DNA from: Schizochytrium sp. TIO01
Lineage: Eukaryota > Sar > Bigyra > Thraustochytrida > Thraustochytriidae
Direction: 5' to 3'
Length of the DNA stretch: 64,000 nucleotides
NCBI GenBank assembly: GCA_004764695.1
Contig: SMSO01000037.1
Span: forward strand, 3,160,337-3,224,336
Shown: in pieces, positions 55,313 to 64,000 of the stretch
Layout of the letters: every line of letters starts with the position of its first letter
Position numbering within the stretch: the first letter of the stretch is position 1
Notes under the pieces: generated by a model
The model's input: only the letters and a program-made list of their open reading frames with translations
Database searches by the model: none
Told to the model about the DNA's origin: nothing
Made by a program: the position numbers and the translations under genes

Positions 55313-57769
55313 ATGCAGCGCGCCACGAGGGCTTCGAGTGCCTCCAGAGACACCAAGCGCAGTGTGACAGGAGGAAAGGGTCCCAAGCGAGAGGAGAGCA
55401 AGGAGAGCGGTAGTAATACCAAGAAGAGCAAGGATGATAAGGATGGCGGCGATGAAGATAATAATGAAGAGTATGGCCTGCGCAGACGGAATCGCGATGG
55501 CAAAAGCGGTCTTGGGCTGAGCATGGGCGCGATGGGCTCCGGCTCAGGTCCTGGGCGTCGAAGGCATAATAAGGAACCGTTGATGTCGTTTGACAAAGGA
55601 TGGTCGGTACCACCGCTGCCTGAAAAGGGCGAAATTCGGGGGCTTACGAAGTCGCAGATCAAAAAGGATCTCAAGATGATTGAGCGCACGGTAGAACCTG
55701 ATATTCTTGAGGATATGTCAGCGAGGTGCGATGGCGAGCAGGAGTGGGCATCTTTCGTAGTGCAAAGGTCGCTGAGAGGCGCTACTGATGTCGAATTAAA
55801 TGCCAGGTCTGGAATCTTTCTTGATGACGAGGGGGAGGATAACAAGACGGCCAATCGCAACAGCGGCAACAAGCGTAGCGGACGCGACGCAAAAGGGGGA
55901 GGGAAGATCAAGAAGAATAACCGGACCTCGACAAATAGCAATAGCAGAAGCAACAGCAGCAGCAGCAGCCATAAAGACAAAGAGTTAGATAGCGACACAG
56001 ACTCAGAGCAACCAAAACAGGAACGTACTAAGGCAGACCAAAAGAAAGGCTCGCGTCCTATGGCAGATATCAGACGTGCGTTTACGCAGACTAAGCGACT
56101 AGGGTCGACAAACTTTTATTTCCCTTTCAAGAAAATGAAAGATTGGGATGAACTTCATGACTACCTCGACTTCGTCAACGAACAAACTTACCTATCGGCA
56201 CGCAACGCTTTTGTACAGAAAATGGCAATGCTCACTCGAAAACGTGAGCAACAGAATGAAGTTCTTTCTTCGCTGTATGAAGTGTATACTGAAAGACTGT
56301 CTACTGTAATGGCTATGGAAAGCGGGATCCGCGAAACCGCACCTCTGCTCGACAAAGTCATCCAACATGTTGCGTATTACAAAGAACGCGCAGACTTAGC
56401 AACGAAGGAGCTTGAAACGTATCGCGCCAACGCTGCCTATCTCAACTCTAGCACTTCCTCGATCAATTTGGATGATCCATCGATAACTCCGCGCAGCCGT
56501 AATCGCAGTCGCTCAAGGTCAAACCCTTCTGCAGCGCCGGTCGGGGAGGCTGTGCCAATGGATACAGAGGGTGGCGAAGAGGATACAAAGACAGATGTAG
56601 ATAGAAAAAAATCGAAAAACTCTGAGGATAATGAATCAACTCATCATCACAATCTGAATAGCGCACATAAGATCGCGGAGCTGCGATGCGTTCATACGCC
56701 TTATGGGTCAGGTGTTTTGCACGATGTTCGCCCTGATGGTTTCGCCATGATTAAGCTTGAATGGGGTGCTACTGCCTTTCTCAAACTATCCACATTATCT
56801 CAAGCAAGTCTTGATCATCTTGCTGAAAGGGAAGAGTCATTACGCGATACCATCGAAGCTCTTGTGACCGAGACAAGGGAACCCACGGAGGTAAATAGAC
56901 GCCCCGTCATGTACACACTTCCAGAGCATGGCCCGCCTAGAGGCATTCCTTTGCAACTGAGCTTGCTTAGTGGCGATGGTCATTTTGCACTTGCTCCCGG
57001 AACCCCTTTAGATCCTATTAGACTCATGCAAGTGTATCGGTCCAAGAATCTGCTCGCAACCCCAGCAGCAAAAGATTTTGTAGAAGAACAAGAGTATGAG
57101 GCAGCTGATTTAGATCTTCGTGAGTATGTCCGCTCGGAAGACCTCAAGCAAGTTCCATTCTCTTGGGGCTCCTTGGATACATCTCCCTGGTCATTGCAGG
57201 AACACAGCATTCCTAAGCGTACAATGGACGTCTGGGAGAAAGACCGTAGTGAACTTTCTATCCTTCGTGCCAAAGTCGGACGTCTTCAACGTGAGCTCAA
57301 GGAGACTCGGGGCTCTCTTCGTCTTCGCGAAAAACTGCTGGAGGATGAACACAAGACGCACGCTCTTCTCTTAGCGCAGATGCATAGTGCACAGAACCAG
57401 ACGCAGGCACAGACGAAGGTTGCTGTGGAGAGTTCAGAGAAGGAAACAGCGACTGCCGATACAGGAGATGATGATGTTCCTTCACATGATGATCAAGACC
57501 CCACTACTAAGAAGAGACTGCCACTTCGCGAAGCATCAGATTCGGAAATGGCGTCACCGCCGCGCAAACGTCCACGTCGCACTCGTAGTGGAAGCAAGGC
57601 GGACTTATCGGCCGATGATACTGACCTCAACAACGGCGGAACACCAGAGCCAGGCCCTCAGATGTCTAGTTTAAGCTCTGCCTCCACATCATCCGGCGCG
57701 TCCGCAAGTAATGCTGCTCAAAATGGGTCCCGTTCGGCGACGCGAAGGCGTGCTCAACGGGTTTCTTAA
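55313..57769 (+). CDS. Unknown, probably nuclear, coiled-coil protein
   Basis: An 818-residue protein. Residues ~1-80 are basic and Ser/Lys/Arg-rich. A conserved-looking block follows (~85-165, SQIKKDLKMIERTVEPDILEDM, QEWASFVVQRSLRGATDVELNA). After low-complexity Asn/Ser/Lys runs comes a helical domain (~245-365, NFYFPFKKMKDWDELHDYLD to YKERADLATKEL). A compact beta segment at ~465-500 (VHTPYGSGVLHDVRPDGFAM) resembles the small 'TPYG-G' barrel found in other protist proteins. A coiled coil lies at ~640-690, and the tail contains KRPRRTR, a likely nuclear signal. Nothing identifies a function; many charged low-complexity parts point to the nucleus or chromatin. The ATG at 55313 is the first of the frame. 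Confidence 0.78.
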   Translation: MQRATRASSASRDTKRSVTGGKGPKREESKESGSNTKKSKDDKDGGDEDNNEEYGLRRRNRDGKSGLGLSMGAMGSGSGPGRRRHNKEPLMSFDKGWSVPPLPEKGEIRGLTKSQIKKDLKMIERTVEPDILEDMSARCDGEQEWASFVVQRSLRGATDVELNARSGIFLDDEGEDNKTANRNSGNKRSGRDAKGGGKIKKNNRTSTNSNSRSNSSSSSHKDKELDSDTDSEQPKQERTKADQKKGSRPMADIRRAFTQTKRLGSTNFYFPFKKMKDWDELHDYLDFVNEQTYLSARNAFVQKMAMLTRKREQQNEVLSSLYEVYTERLSTVMAMESGIRETAPLLDKVIQHVAYYKERADLATKELETYRANAAYLNSSTSSINLDDPSITPRSRNRSRSRSNPSAAPVGEAVPMDTEGGEEDTKTDVDRKKSKNSEDNESTHHHNLNSAHKIAELRCVHTPYGSGVLHDVRPDGFAMIKLEWGATAFLKLSTLSQASLDHLAEREESLRDTIEALVTETREPTEVNRRPVMYTLPEHGPPRGIPLQLSLLSGDGHFALAPGTPLDPIRLMQVYRSKNLLATPAAKDFVEEQEYEAADLDLREYVRSEDLKQVPFSWGSLDTSPWSLQEHSIPKRTMDVWEKDRSELSILRAKVGRLQRELKETRGSLRLREKLLEDEHKTHALLLAQMHSAQNQTQAQTKVAVESSEKETATADTGDDDVPSHDDQDPTTKKRLPLREASDSEMASPPRKRPRRTRSGSKADLSADDTDLNNGGTPEPGPQMSSLSSASTSSGASASNAAQNGSRSATRRRAQRVS

Positions 57770-58806
57770 TGATTGATATTGGCTTGTCTTACATTTAGGT
57801 CAAGGTTGAGACTTCAGTTCACGACGGACATATTGCAAGGCTGTTGCTATGCAACTGCTTCGGTAATGTATAGAAGAACCAAAGATCATTTTCTTCCATT
57901 TTGTTGTACACGACTCTGCTAATAAAACGCAAAATTTCACATTTGGAGACTCAACAATCAGGAAGACAGTCAACGTCTTTTCGGGCTGTACTACCTGCTA
58001 GATCTTAGATTCTTCGTTAAGTATAGGTAATAATAAGAATGTAAAGCCTCACAACGTATTCACTTTTAGATTCCTCCCGCCAACTTCTACCGCCTGTTAC
58101 AATTCAATATCTCCAGTAGTAGAAAGGGAACTTGTTTATTTTTCTACTATTACATGATGCTATATGATGTACTTCTGAAAGGCCACTTATTTCCTGGTAC
58201 TGCAATACATCTTTGAGATGATTGTTGTCACCATACCTTACTTCACGGCAGAGTCAAGCGAATCATCTTTTGTCTAAAAACGAGAGGCTAGAATTTGCAA
58301 TTTTACTTGTCGAGCCATTTCCACAGTTAACTTTAAGATAACAAATAATAAAAACTTTTGAGATCAGGGATAGAAGATAGTCGTAATGAATATATAAGCA
58401 AAGTACTAGTTGATCAGTACAACAAAACTAAGAAGAAAAGGGTACTCCCACTTATCAAAGATGATGATGGCGATCGAATTCCGCTACTCGTTGCTGTAAA
58501 ATTGCTATCGCAGTCTAGGTTTCGTTTGCGTGTGCTAAAGGCATAGTTGGGAAACGGCGCGTTATAACCTCGCTTGCTGCTGCAAGCCAAAGTGGAAGTT
58601 TATCTTGTTGGTGCACCGAGGAGTCGATCGTTGCCACAGTGACTTAATCGCCATCATTGTCGTTGACGTTCAGGCTGACAAAGAAACTTTTGTTTCCCTG
58701 AAAGTTGAGAGACTAGTGCTTAGGAAACTTCTCAGCCTGGTTTAATTTACAGCAATAAAAAGTGAGCATCGAAACGTGCTTTATATTTGTATTCTGAAAA
58801 TATACT
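57770..58806. other. Intergenic region, no gene seen
   Basis: About 1 kb, AT-rich, with AATAAA-like signals shortly after the preceding stop (near 57920, AATAAAACG). A weak 62-codon frame at 58358 has no ATG start. Presumably the promoter of HID1 lies at its end. Confidence 0.4.
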
Positions 58807-61050
58807 ATGGGCAATTCAGATAGTCGTGCAGAGTTTCGAGGCCTTGTAGAGGCGATCTTTGACGTTGAAGAAGATGAAAGTCTCAGCGATGGTGGCGACA
58901 ACAGCAACATTAGCAACACGCGTATCTTGCCAAAAGATCATCCTCTCTGGGATCGCTTTTGGAGCGTAGAGACCGCAGAAAGAGATATATTTGAGTTCAT
59001 CCAGCCAGACCTTGTTCGGAAAATGATGCAGGCTCCAGATGGAGTGCTGCGAACCTCAAACCTCTTGATGCAAGCCGTTGAACAGATGGAAGCAGGACTT
59101 GAGGAGGATAAAATCTCCTCGCGTGGCTATGCCCGTATTCTAAATGCGATTCGCGTAACCACCCGTGTTCTCCCTTTTATTTTGGAGTCATCGCAGGATC
59201 CCCAGATCCATACACTTTTCTGGGTCACAACCTCTTCTGAGGTGGAAGGCACCGAAGCTACAGCAGAAGCACATGCAGAAGTGCAGTCTTGTTGTTTGGC
59301 ACAACGGCTTTTGAAATGTATTGGACGCCTTGCATTTTTACCAGGATTTACACTTCCGGGGCACTTTGAGAAGCCCCTGGTCCCCACGCCGGCAACTTCC
59401 CAGTCCTCTGCTGCTGATCGCTCATTGAGTAATGTAGCCGAGTCCAAAAGCAGCGAGAAAACAAGCCAACAAGCAAGCGAAGGTGACGAGGAATACGAAA
59501 CACTGCTTGATGGCATGCAGAAACACTTGATTTGGTGTGGAGGTATTGGTAATCCAGATGGACCTAATGCTGTTTTTCGGGGACTTAACAAGAACCGCTA
59601 TGAGATTCTCAAACTTTTGATGGTTTCACAGAGCGAGATTTTGTACTCCTCGCCCGCACAATGCGAGCCTGAAATGAACCCATGGATCAAGTTTGCGTCG
59701 TTGACTGACCCCGGGGAAGGCATTCCGTTCGCACGCGAGCTGTTCTGTTCGATGCTCAATACTATCTGTCAACATGATGCTTTGGGTTGGGGCGTGCCGT
59801 ATGGCAATCACATCATCTCGGGTGAAGAAGACAATCGGTTTGCTGATCTTTGTCTGCACAATGTACTTATTTTCCTTGAGGTTAATTCATGGGCAAATTT
59901 ATATCGTGGGATGCTTGGTGATATTTCACGCCATGGAGACTTTGCATTTTTGTATAACAATCTTTCACGTCTACTGGAATCTGTTCCGCGCGCAGAAAAC
60001 ACGTACCTGCCTGGCTCGCAGAAGGGCATTGACTCCTTCCAAGAGGTTCTCGTTCTCCTGTGGAAGATCTTCGACAGCAATAAAAACTTTATTGACTATG
60101 TTTTGCGCCACAACGATGTGAACAGAATTCTGCGGCCAATCTGTTACTTTCTATGGAATGGGCGTAAACGAGAGTCAGAAATCGGGCTTGTTCACATTTG
60201 CACGTTTGTGGTGCTCCTACTGAGTGGCGAGCGCAATTTTGGCGTCGCTCTCAATCTAGAAGTCAAGGAATGCCCATACCTTGCCGGTGCACCACGCATG
60301 TCCAAGATTAATCATGGCGACTTGCTTGTTGTTGTCTTGCATAAATTAATCGTTGATGGTGATGTTCGATTGCAGTCACTCTACAATTGCTTCTTTACTA
60401 TTCTTAGCAATATTTCACCATATGTGAAATCTTTCGGGCATCTAGCATCAACTCGCCTCCTCAGCTTATTTGAACGTTTTTCATCTCGGCGCTACCTTTG
60501 GCGTGCTGAAAGCAACCATCAATACGTCTTTTTTATGCTTGACCTTTTCAACAATGTCATTCAGTACCAATTCGAAGGTAACTCTCGACTCATTTACACC
60601 CTATGCTTGAGTCGAGACAAGATCAAGGAACTTGCAGATATGACGTTCTCTCCGGAAATATCTTCGGGAGCGGAGATGGCTGCAGCTGCAGACCATCAAT
60701 TCGTTCCTACTGCGGAGTGGTTTGCATCTTGGAAGTCAAAGATGCCAATCGGAACATTGCTACGCACTATCGATATCCTCGTTCCCCAGATCGAGGCACT
60801 ATCAGATGGTCCAAAGGATGCCCCGATTGAAGTTCTGGACGAAACAAAGGTTCTACACTTTATCAAAAACACTACTTTGGTTGGACTTTTACCTGTACCT
60901 CACCCCATTGTTATTCGTCGATACCAACCTAATCAATACACGACGCTATGGTTCACCACATACACCTGGGGGGTAATTTTCCTTCGTAATCAGGAGATGC
61001 CTCTTTGGGATGGACGGAAGATCAAACTCTTCTCTATTAACCTAGTATAA
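58807..61050 (+). CDS. HID1: HID1-domain protein (Golgi trafficking)
   Basis: A 747-residue protein that begins MGNSDSRAEFRGLVEAIF, as HID1 proteins do; the Gly-2 start is a myristoylation site in the family. The N-terminal part (FWSVETAERDIFEFIQPDLVR, LMQAVEQME, RVTTRVLPFILESSQDPQ) and the end (LVPQIEALSDGP, HPIVIRRYQPNQYTTLWFTTYTWGVIFLR) follow the family along its whole length; it is all helical repeats. HID1 (human HID1/DMC1, nematode hid-1) is a peripheral protein of the medial and trans Golgi, needed for sorting of dense-core vesicle cargo and Golgi structure. An insertion of about 25 polar residues (~200-225, SQSSAADRSLSN) is low complexity. Confidence is high; the exact cargo in a protist is unknown. 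Confidence 0.92.
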   Translation: MGNSDSRAEFRGLVEAIFDVEEDESLSDGGDNSNISNTRILPKDHPLWDRFWSVETAERDIFEFIQPDLVRKMMQAPDGVLRTSNLLMQAVEQMEAGLEEDKISSRGYARILNAIRVTTRVLPFILESSQDPQIHTLFWVTTSSEVEGTEATAEAHAEVQSCCLAQRLLKCIGRLAFLPGFTLPGHFEKPLVPTPATSQSSAADRSLSNVAESKSSEKTSQQASEGDEEYETLLDGMQKHLIWCGGIGNPDGPNAVFRGLNKNRYEILKLLMVSQSEILYSSPAQCEPEMNPWIKFASLTDPGEGIPFARELFCSMLNTICQHDALGWGVPYGNHIISGEEDNRFADLCLHNVLIFLEVNSWANLYRGMLGDISRHGDFAFLYNNLSRLLESVPRAENTYLPGSQKGIDSFQEVLVLLWKIFDSNKNFIDYVLRHNDVNRILRPICYFLWNGRKRESEIGLVHICTFVVLLLSGERNFGVALNLEVKECPYLAGAPRMSKINHGDLLVVVLHKLIVDGDVRLQSLYNCFFTILSNISPYVKSFGHLASTRLLSLFERFSSRRYLWRAESNHQYVFFMLDLFNNVIQYQFEGNSRLIYTLCLSRDKIKELADMTFSPEISSGAEMAAAADHQFVPTAEWFASWKSKMPIGTLLRTIDILVPQIEALSDGPKDAPIEVLDETKVLHFIKNTTLVGLLPVPHPIVIRRYQPNQYTTLWFTTYTWGVIFLRNQEMPLWDGRKIKLFSINLV

Positions 61051-61563
61051 AGTAGATTTAGTCTCAAGTATGTCTTATTTGTATTTCTATTCTTCCTTAC
61101 TTGCTAGCTTCAGGCTCGCTGGTTCAAATATGCAGTATCTGTTTTTTTTTTTCAAAGCAACTTGATATACAGCTAATTTAATCTCCTTCGAAACTGTTGT
61201 ATTGAATATTTCCCAAAATCTCTAGTAGCTAGAGTCACAGCAGTGGTGTTTATTGTGTTCAGGGGACCGATTGATACTTTCATATTACTAGTGTCACTAG
61301 AGTCATGTTAGTCTACTCTTGTGGTCTGATACTATTTTAAAAAAAAATGTTTAGTGGAAGTCGTAAAACAATTCACGGCGAGGTGTCATCAACAAACTTG
61401 GACAAAATCTACAAAGACGTGGAGGAAGAAAGGCAAACACTGCGATCGAAAATACCGTTCACGATAAAACACGTTTCAACTTCTCGTATATTTCTTCCAA
61501 TCATTGATTCTTTGAAGAGTGTTCACTTGGTGCTGCAATCAAAGCAACTTCCGACGTGCGGCA
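61051..61563. other. Intergenic region between HID1 and the glycosyltransferase
   Basis: About 510 bases. T-rich tract near 61141 and A-run near 61338. The glycosyltransferase frame is open back to 61519 but without ATG. No gene seen. Confidence 0.4.
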
Positions 61564-63771
61564 ATGGATCGACAACGCGATCTGGCGGCGCTCATCGCCT
61601 CTTTCGTGGGAACACCCCAGCAAGCTAAAGTGCCAGAACGTGTTGAAAAGCAGAACATCCAACCTGATGAGGTAGGAGAGCTCACTCACCCGAGCCCAGG
61701 CTCTATTACTGTTCGTGAGCGACTGAAAGAGACAGACTCAAAACAGGAAAGTCTAGTTTCGTATGATGACGTCCCAAACGACCGAGTATTACGCGTGCTC
61801 TGCTTCTCTAAAGACAGAGTGTTTCAGCTAGCAGAGTATCTACGTACACTACATATCTTTGCACGAGGACAAACAAAACTTGAGGTTCATATCTTGTGGA
61901 CTGCTTCGACCGAGGAAATTGCAGGTCTATATGAATCAAAGTTAACCTTGGAGTATCCATGGGTAAACTTTCGCCGTGAGAAGGACTTTTCCACTGATGT
62001 TTGGGATATTGTTTCTACTCCTGGTGCAGAAGCTATACTTTTTGGCGTCGACGACGCAGTTTTTATTCGACCTCTCGACATCGACGTGGCCCTCGCAGCC
62101 CTACGCGAGGACTCCCGGGTGGCTGTGTTTCACATCAAACTTGCAAGAGGGATGAACTTTTGCCACCCTGCTGGAAGGAACATGAAGCCACCACCAGATG
62201 AAACCTTTCATACTATGGAGTGCGGGTCAGTGTGGTCGTTTCCTCTTGGGTTAGGAACATATGATTGGAGTTATCCATGGGATTTATGCGGTTCGCTGTA
62301 TCGTGTGGATGACGCTAAACGCATGCTGTATGAACTCACACCTGCTGAACGGGGCCATCCAAACCTACTTGAAATGAACGGTGCAAAGCGAGTGTCCACA
62401 TTTTTTGGGTTCTCTCGCCGCGCTGCTTGTTATCAAGGTCCTCAGGTCATGGCCGTTGTTACTGTGAACAGGGTTCAAGATCACTATGAGAATGCTGTTT
62501 ACCATAATGCAGAAACATGCAACTCAAGTTCAAGTGGCTCTGAAAAAGAGTCAAGGAATGAGAATATTGATCTTAACCCATTTTACGGAACACACCAATT
62601 TGACCTTACTGCCTTTCAATCAGAGGTTTTCGACCGAGTGCATATTGGGAAATATAAATTACTTCAACGTCATGATGTAAGCGTTATTCTACCCTTTCGC
62701 AATTCAGCTGCCTGTATTGCAGGTGCGCTTGAGAGTATATACGACCAAGACATTATGGACGATGGGCCAAATGTTGTGGAACTTATTCTCGTGAATGATG
62801 GATCAACCGACGCAAGCCTCGATGCTGTCCGCAATTTCTGGAAAGGGCGATCTACAACCCGTCTTCCGTGGAGACTCATCAATGCTGTCGCTTCTCCAAA
62901 CGAAATTAATCAAGAGTCTTGCGGTGTTGCGTGTGCGTTAAACGCAGGGATTGCTGCTGCAACTGGAAACATTATTTTTCGTATGGATGCAGACGATGTA
63001 TCAAGCCTAGAACGGATTCGCAAGCAACTAGAAGTACTTCAAACTCGTCAGGACCTTGGTGTACTTGGGACCGGAGCTTGTAAGGTACGAGGCTTTTCTC
63101 CGCTGACGAATTTCAATGATATTCGTTCTGAGAACCTGGTTACCACATTTGTCGGTGAGGATTTCGTCAACTGGAAGATGTATTTTTCATGTGTGCTTGT
63201 CCATCCAACAGTTGCGTTGCGTCGTAGTGTGGCCTTACATATGCGTGGCTATCGTGATGGACACCCCGCAGAAGACTATGACCTGTGGTTGCGGTGCTTA
63301 GCAGCTGGGTATAAGATTGACAATATTCCAGATATTCTTCTTGGTCTTAAGATTTCTGGCACAAGCGTCACTGGAAAACGCACGATAGAAGAGAGTCGAG
63401 CAGTGCAAACTAGGACATCTCGCGATGCGTGGGTTCGCGCAGGCCTGGTTCCAGCAAGTGTATCGAAATCAAGCATGCAAGCATTATTGTTTGGCGAATC
63501 TCAAGGTAACATGGAAGATACAGCATTATTAATTCAGGCCCTCCAAGGACTTGAACAGCAAATTATTGCAGGGGGGGGTCATGAAGCGGAGGGGAGCGGC
63601 AAGCCCGATCCGCAGTACTCTGCAATTAAGCAGGAGGTTGACGACCGGATCCGAGTGCTCGCTATGATGTCCCAGGACGAGACTTTATGGTCGCAATTGA
63701 AAACCAAGCGCAGTATTGATCGACTCGAGGCATTTCGACAGCTTACGGATCACAAAAATCGCTCGAGATAA
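61564..63771 (+). CDS. Double-domain glycosyltransferase, B3GNTL1-like
   Basis: A 735-residue protein, start at the first ATG (MDRQRDLAAL). The C-terminal half (~370-640) is a GT2-family GT-A domain: VSVILPFRNSAACIAGALES, LILVNDGSTDAS, the metal-binding FRMDADDVSS near 473, and EDYDLWLRCLAAGY near 569 as the acceptor-side ED motif. This half resembles B3GNTL1, annotated as a beta-1,3-N-acetylglucosaminyltransferase-like protein. The N-terminal half (~70-330; LRVLCFSKDRVFQLAEYLRT, ILFGVDDAVFIRP) also reads like a GT-A sugar transferase with a DD metal site, so the protein may carry two active domains. No signal peptide or membrane helix is seen, so it would act in the cytosol. Its last 22 bases overlap the 3' end of the phosphatase gene on the other strand. 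Donor and acceptor are unknown. Confidence 0.85.
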   Translation: MDRQRDLAALIASFVGTPQQAKVPERVEKQNIQPDEVGELTHPSPGSITVRERLKETDSKQESLVSYDDVPNDRVLRVLCFSKDRVFQLAEYLRTLHIFARGQTKLEVHILWTASTEEIAGLYESKLTLEYPWVNFRREKDFSTDVWDIVSTPGAEAILFGVDDAVFIRPLDIDVALAALREDSRVAVFHIKLARGMNFCHPAGRNMKPPPDETFHTMECGSVWSFPLGLGTYDWSYPWDLCGSLYRVDDAKRMLYELTPAERGHPNLLEMNGAKRVSTFFGFSRRAACYQGPQVMAVVTVNRVQDHYENAVYHNAETCNSSSSGSEKESRNENIDLNPFYGTHQFDLTAFQSEVFDRVHIGKYKLLQRHDVSVILPFRNSAACIAGALESIYDQDIMDDGPNVVELILVNDGSTDASLDAVRNFWKGRSTTRLPWRLINAVASPNEINQESCGVACALNAGIAAATGNIIFRMDADDVSSLERIRKQLEVLQTRQDLGVLGTGACKVRGFSPLTNFNDIRSENLVTTFVGEDFVNWKMYFSCVLVHPTVALRRSVALHMRGYRDGHPAEDYDLWLRCLAAGYKIDNIPDILLGLKISGTSVTGKRTIEESRAVQTRTSRDAWVRAGLVPASVSKSSMQALLFGESQGNMEDTALLIQALQGLEQQIIAGGGHEAEGSGKPDPQYSAIKQEVDDRIRVLAMMSQDETLWSQLKTKRSIDRLEAFRQLTDHKNRSR

Positions 63772-64000
63772 GCATTCTCGAGCCGCCTGAGAATGATTGC
63801 AATTTTGTTATCTCCGTGAGTATCAAGTGGTTCTGTGAGGTGAAGAGTGACCATACCGTTGGCATTGCCAAAGACAGTATCTGTGAGCAGGCGGTCTCCA
63901 ACCATGAGAATGGAGCTGGGCCGAAAGCTGAGGTTATCGCTGCGATTCTCAATACGGTAGAAGTTGAAGTGGTTCATGACTTCGTCGAGACAAGCCGGTT
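63750..64000 (-). CDS. GEP4/YqeG-type HAD phosphatase, C-terminal part
   Basis: Partial; the frame is open to the window end and the upstream part is missing. The visible ~83 residues read KPACLDEV-like, then a HAD motif IV segment (SILMVGDRLLTDTVFGNANG) with the metal-binding Asp pair GDR...TD, and a helical tail. GEP4 of yeast and PTPMT-independent plant PGPP1 dephosphorylate phosphatidylglycerophosphate in mitochondria to supply cardiolipin; the KP...HF spacing before the motif fits this family. The C-terminus (RRLENAYLERFL) is encoded within the antisense end of the glycosyltransferase gene. The nucleophile DxD of the first motif would lie beyond the window. Confidence 0.8.
   Translation of the reverse strand, partial: PACLDEVMNHFNFYRIENRSDNLSFRPSSILMVGDRLLTDTVFGNANGMVTLHLTEPLDTHGDNKIAIILRRLENAYLERFL

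Noticed and set aside
1-64000. CRISPR arrays, rRNA, tRNA genes and bacterial operon signals
   Set aside because: Looked for and not seen. The only tRNA-like match is the 13-base primer site of the retrotransposon.

Overview
This window is nuclear DNA from a unicellular eukaryote. The genes are long, mostly intron-less reading frames for eukaryotic proteins: a CNOT4-type RING/RRM protein, a TMEM245-type protein, a K+-dependent Na+/Ca2+ exchanger, cytosolic ribosomal protein L12, an ALDH10-type dehydrogenase, HID1 and a GEP4-type phosphatase. Introns look rare but present: L12 starts at a splice acceptor, and the LRR/coiled-coil gene lacks an in-frame ATG. Two large coiled-coil proteins of centrosomal or flagellar style suggest a lineage with centrioles. 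A stramenopile such as a thraustochytrid fits, but that is an inference from gene style and not proven here.

Layout. (1) 0.7-15.7 kb: housekeeping genes: a coiled-coil protein (+), an LRR/coiled-coil protein (-), a TMEM245-like protein (+) and CNOT4 (+). A periodic TATA-motif array lies upstream of CNOT4. (2) 15.7-20.1 kb: no gene I can support. (3) 20.1-40.7 kb: an accessory island. It holds an orphan 122-aa gene, a Fic protein, four tandem paralogous zinc-finger genes, and a 972-aa Crinkler/RHS-like P-loop NTPase fused to a PD-(D/E)XK nuclease. These last six genes all read on the minus strand with gaps of 33 to 236 bp. On the plus strand there follow small orphan genes and a decayed ~1.6-kb gene split by a 5.7-kb Ty1/copia element with near-identical LTRs, a target-site duplication and a half-tRNA-iMet primer site. 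After these comes a gene with an early in-frame TGA. (4) 43.2-64 kb: housekeeping genes again: NCKX (+), L12 (-), ALDH10 (+), a type I membrane protein (-), a nuclear-type coiled-coil protein (+), HID1 (+), a double-GT-A glycosyltransferase (+), and the 3' end of a GEP4-type phosphatase (-) that overlaps the glycosyltransferase gene tail to tail.

The strongest candidate for an undescribed system is the minus-strand cluster at 20.5-30.0 kb. It combines an NTPase-nuclease, a shuffled family of C2H2 modules that could recognise nucleic acid, and a Fic enzyme. Near-identical leaders precede each zinc-finger gene. Duplication scars (a copied fic start and a captured nuclease-gene tail) show that the array is expanding by unequal recombination. 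Whether these genes work together is a hypothesis.
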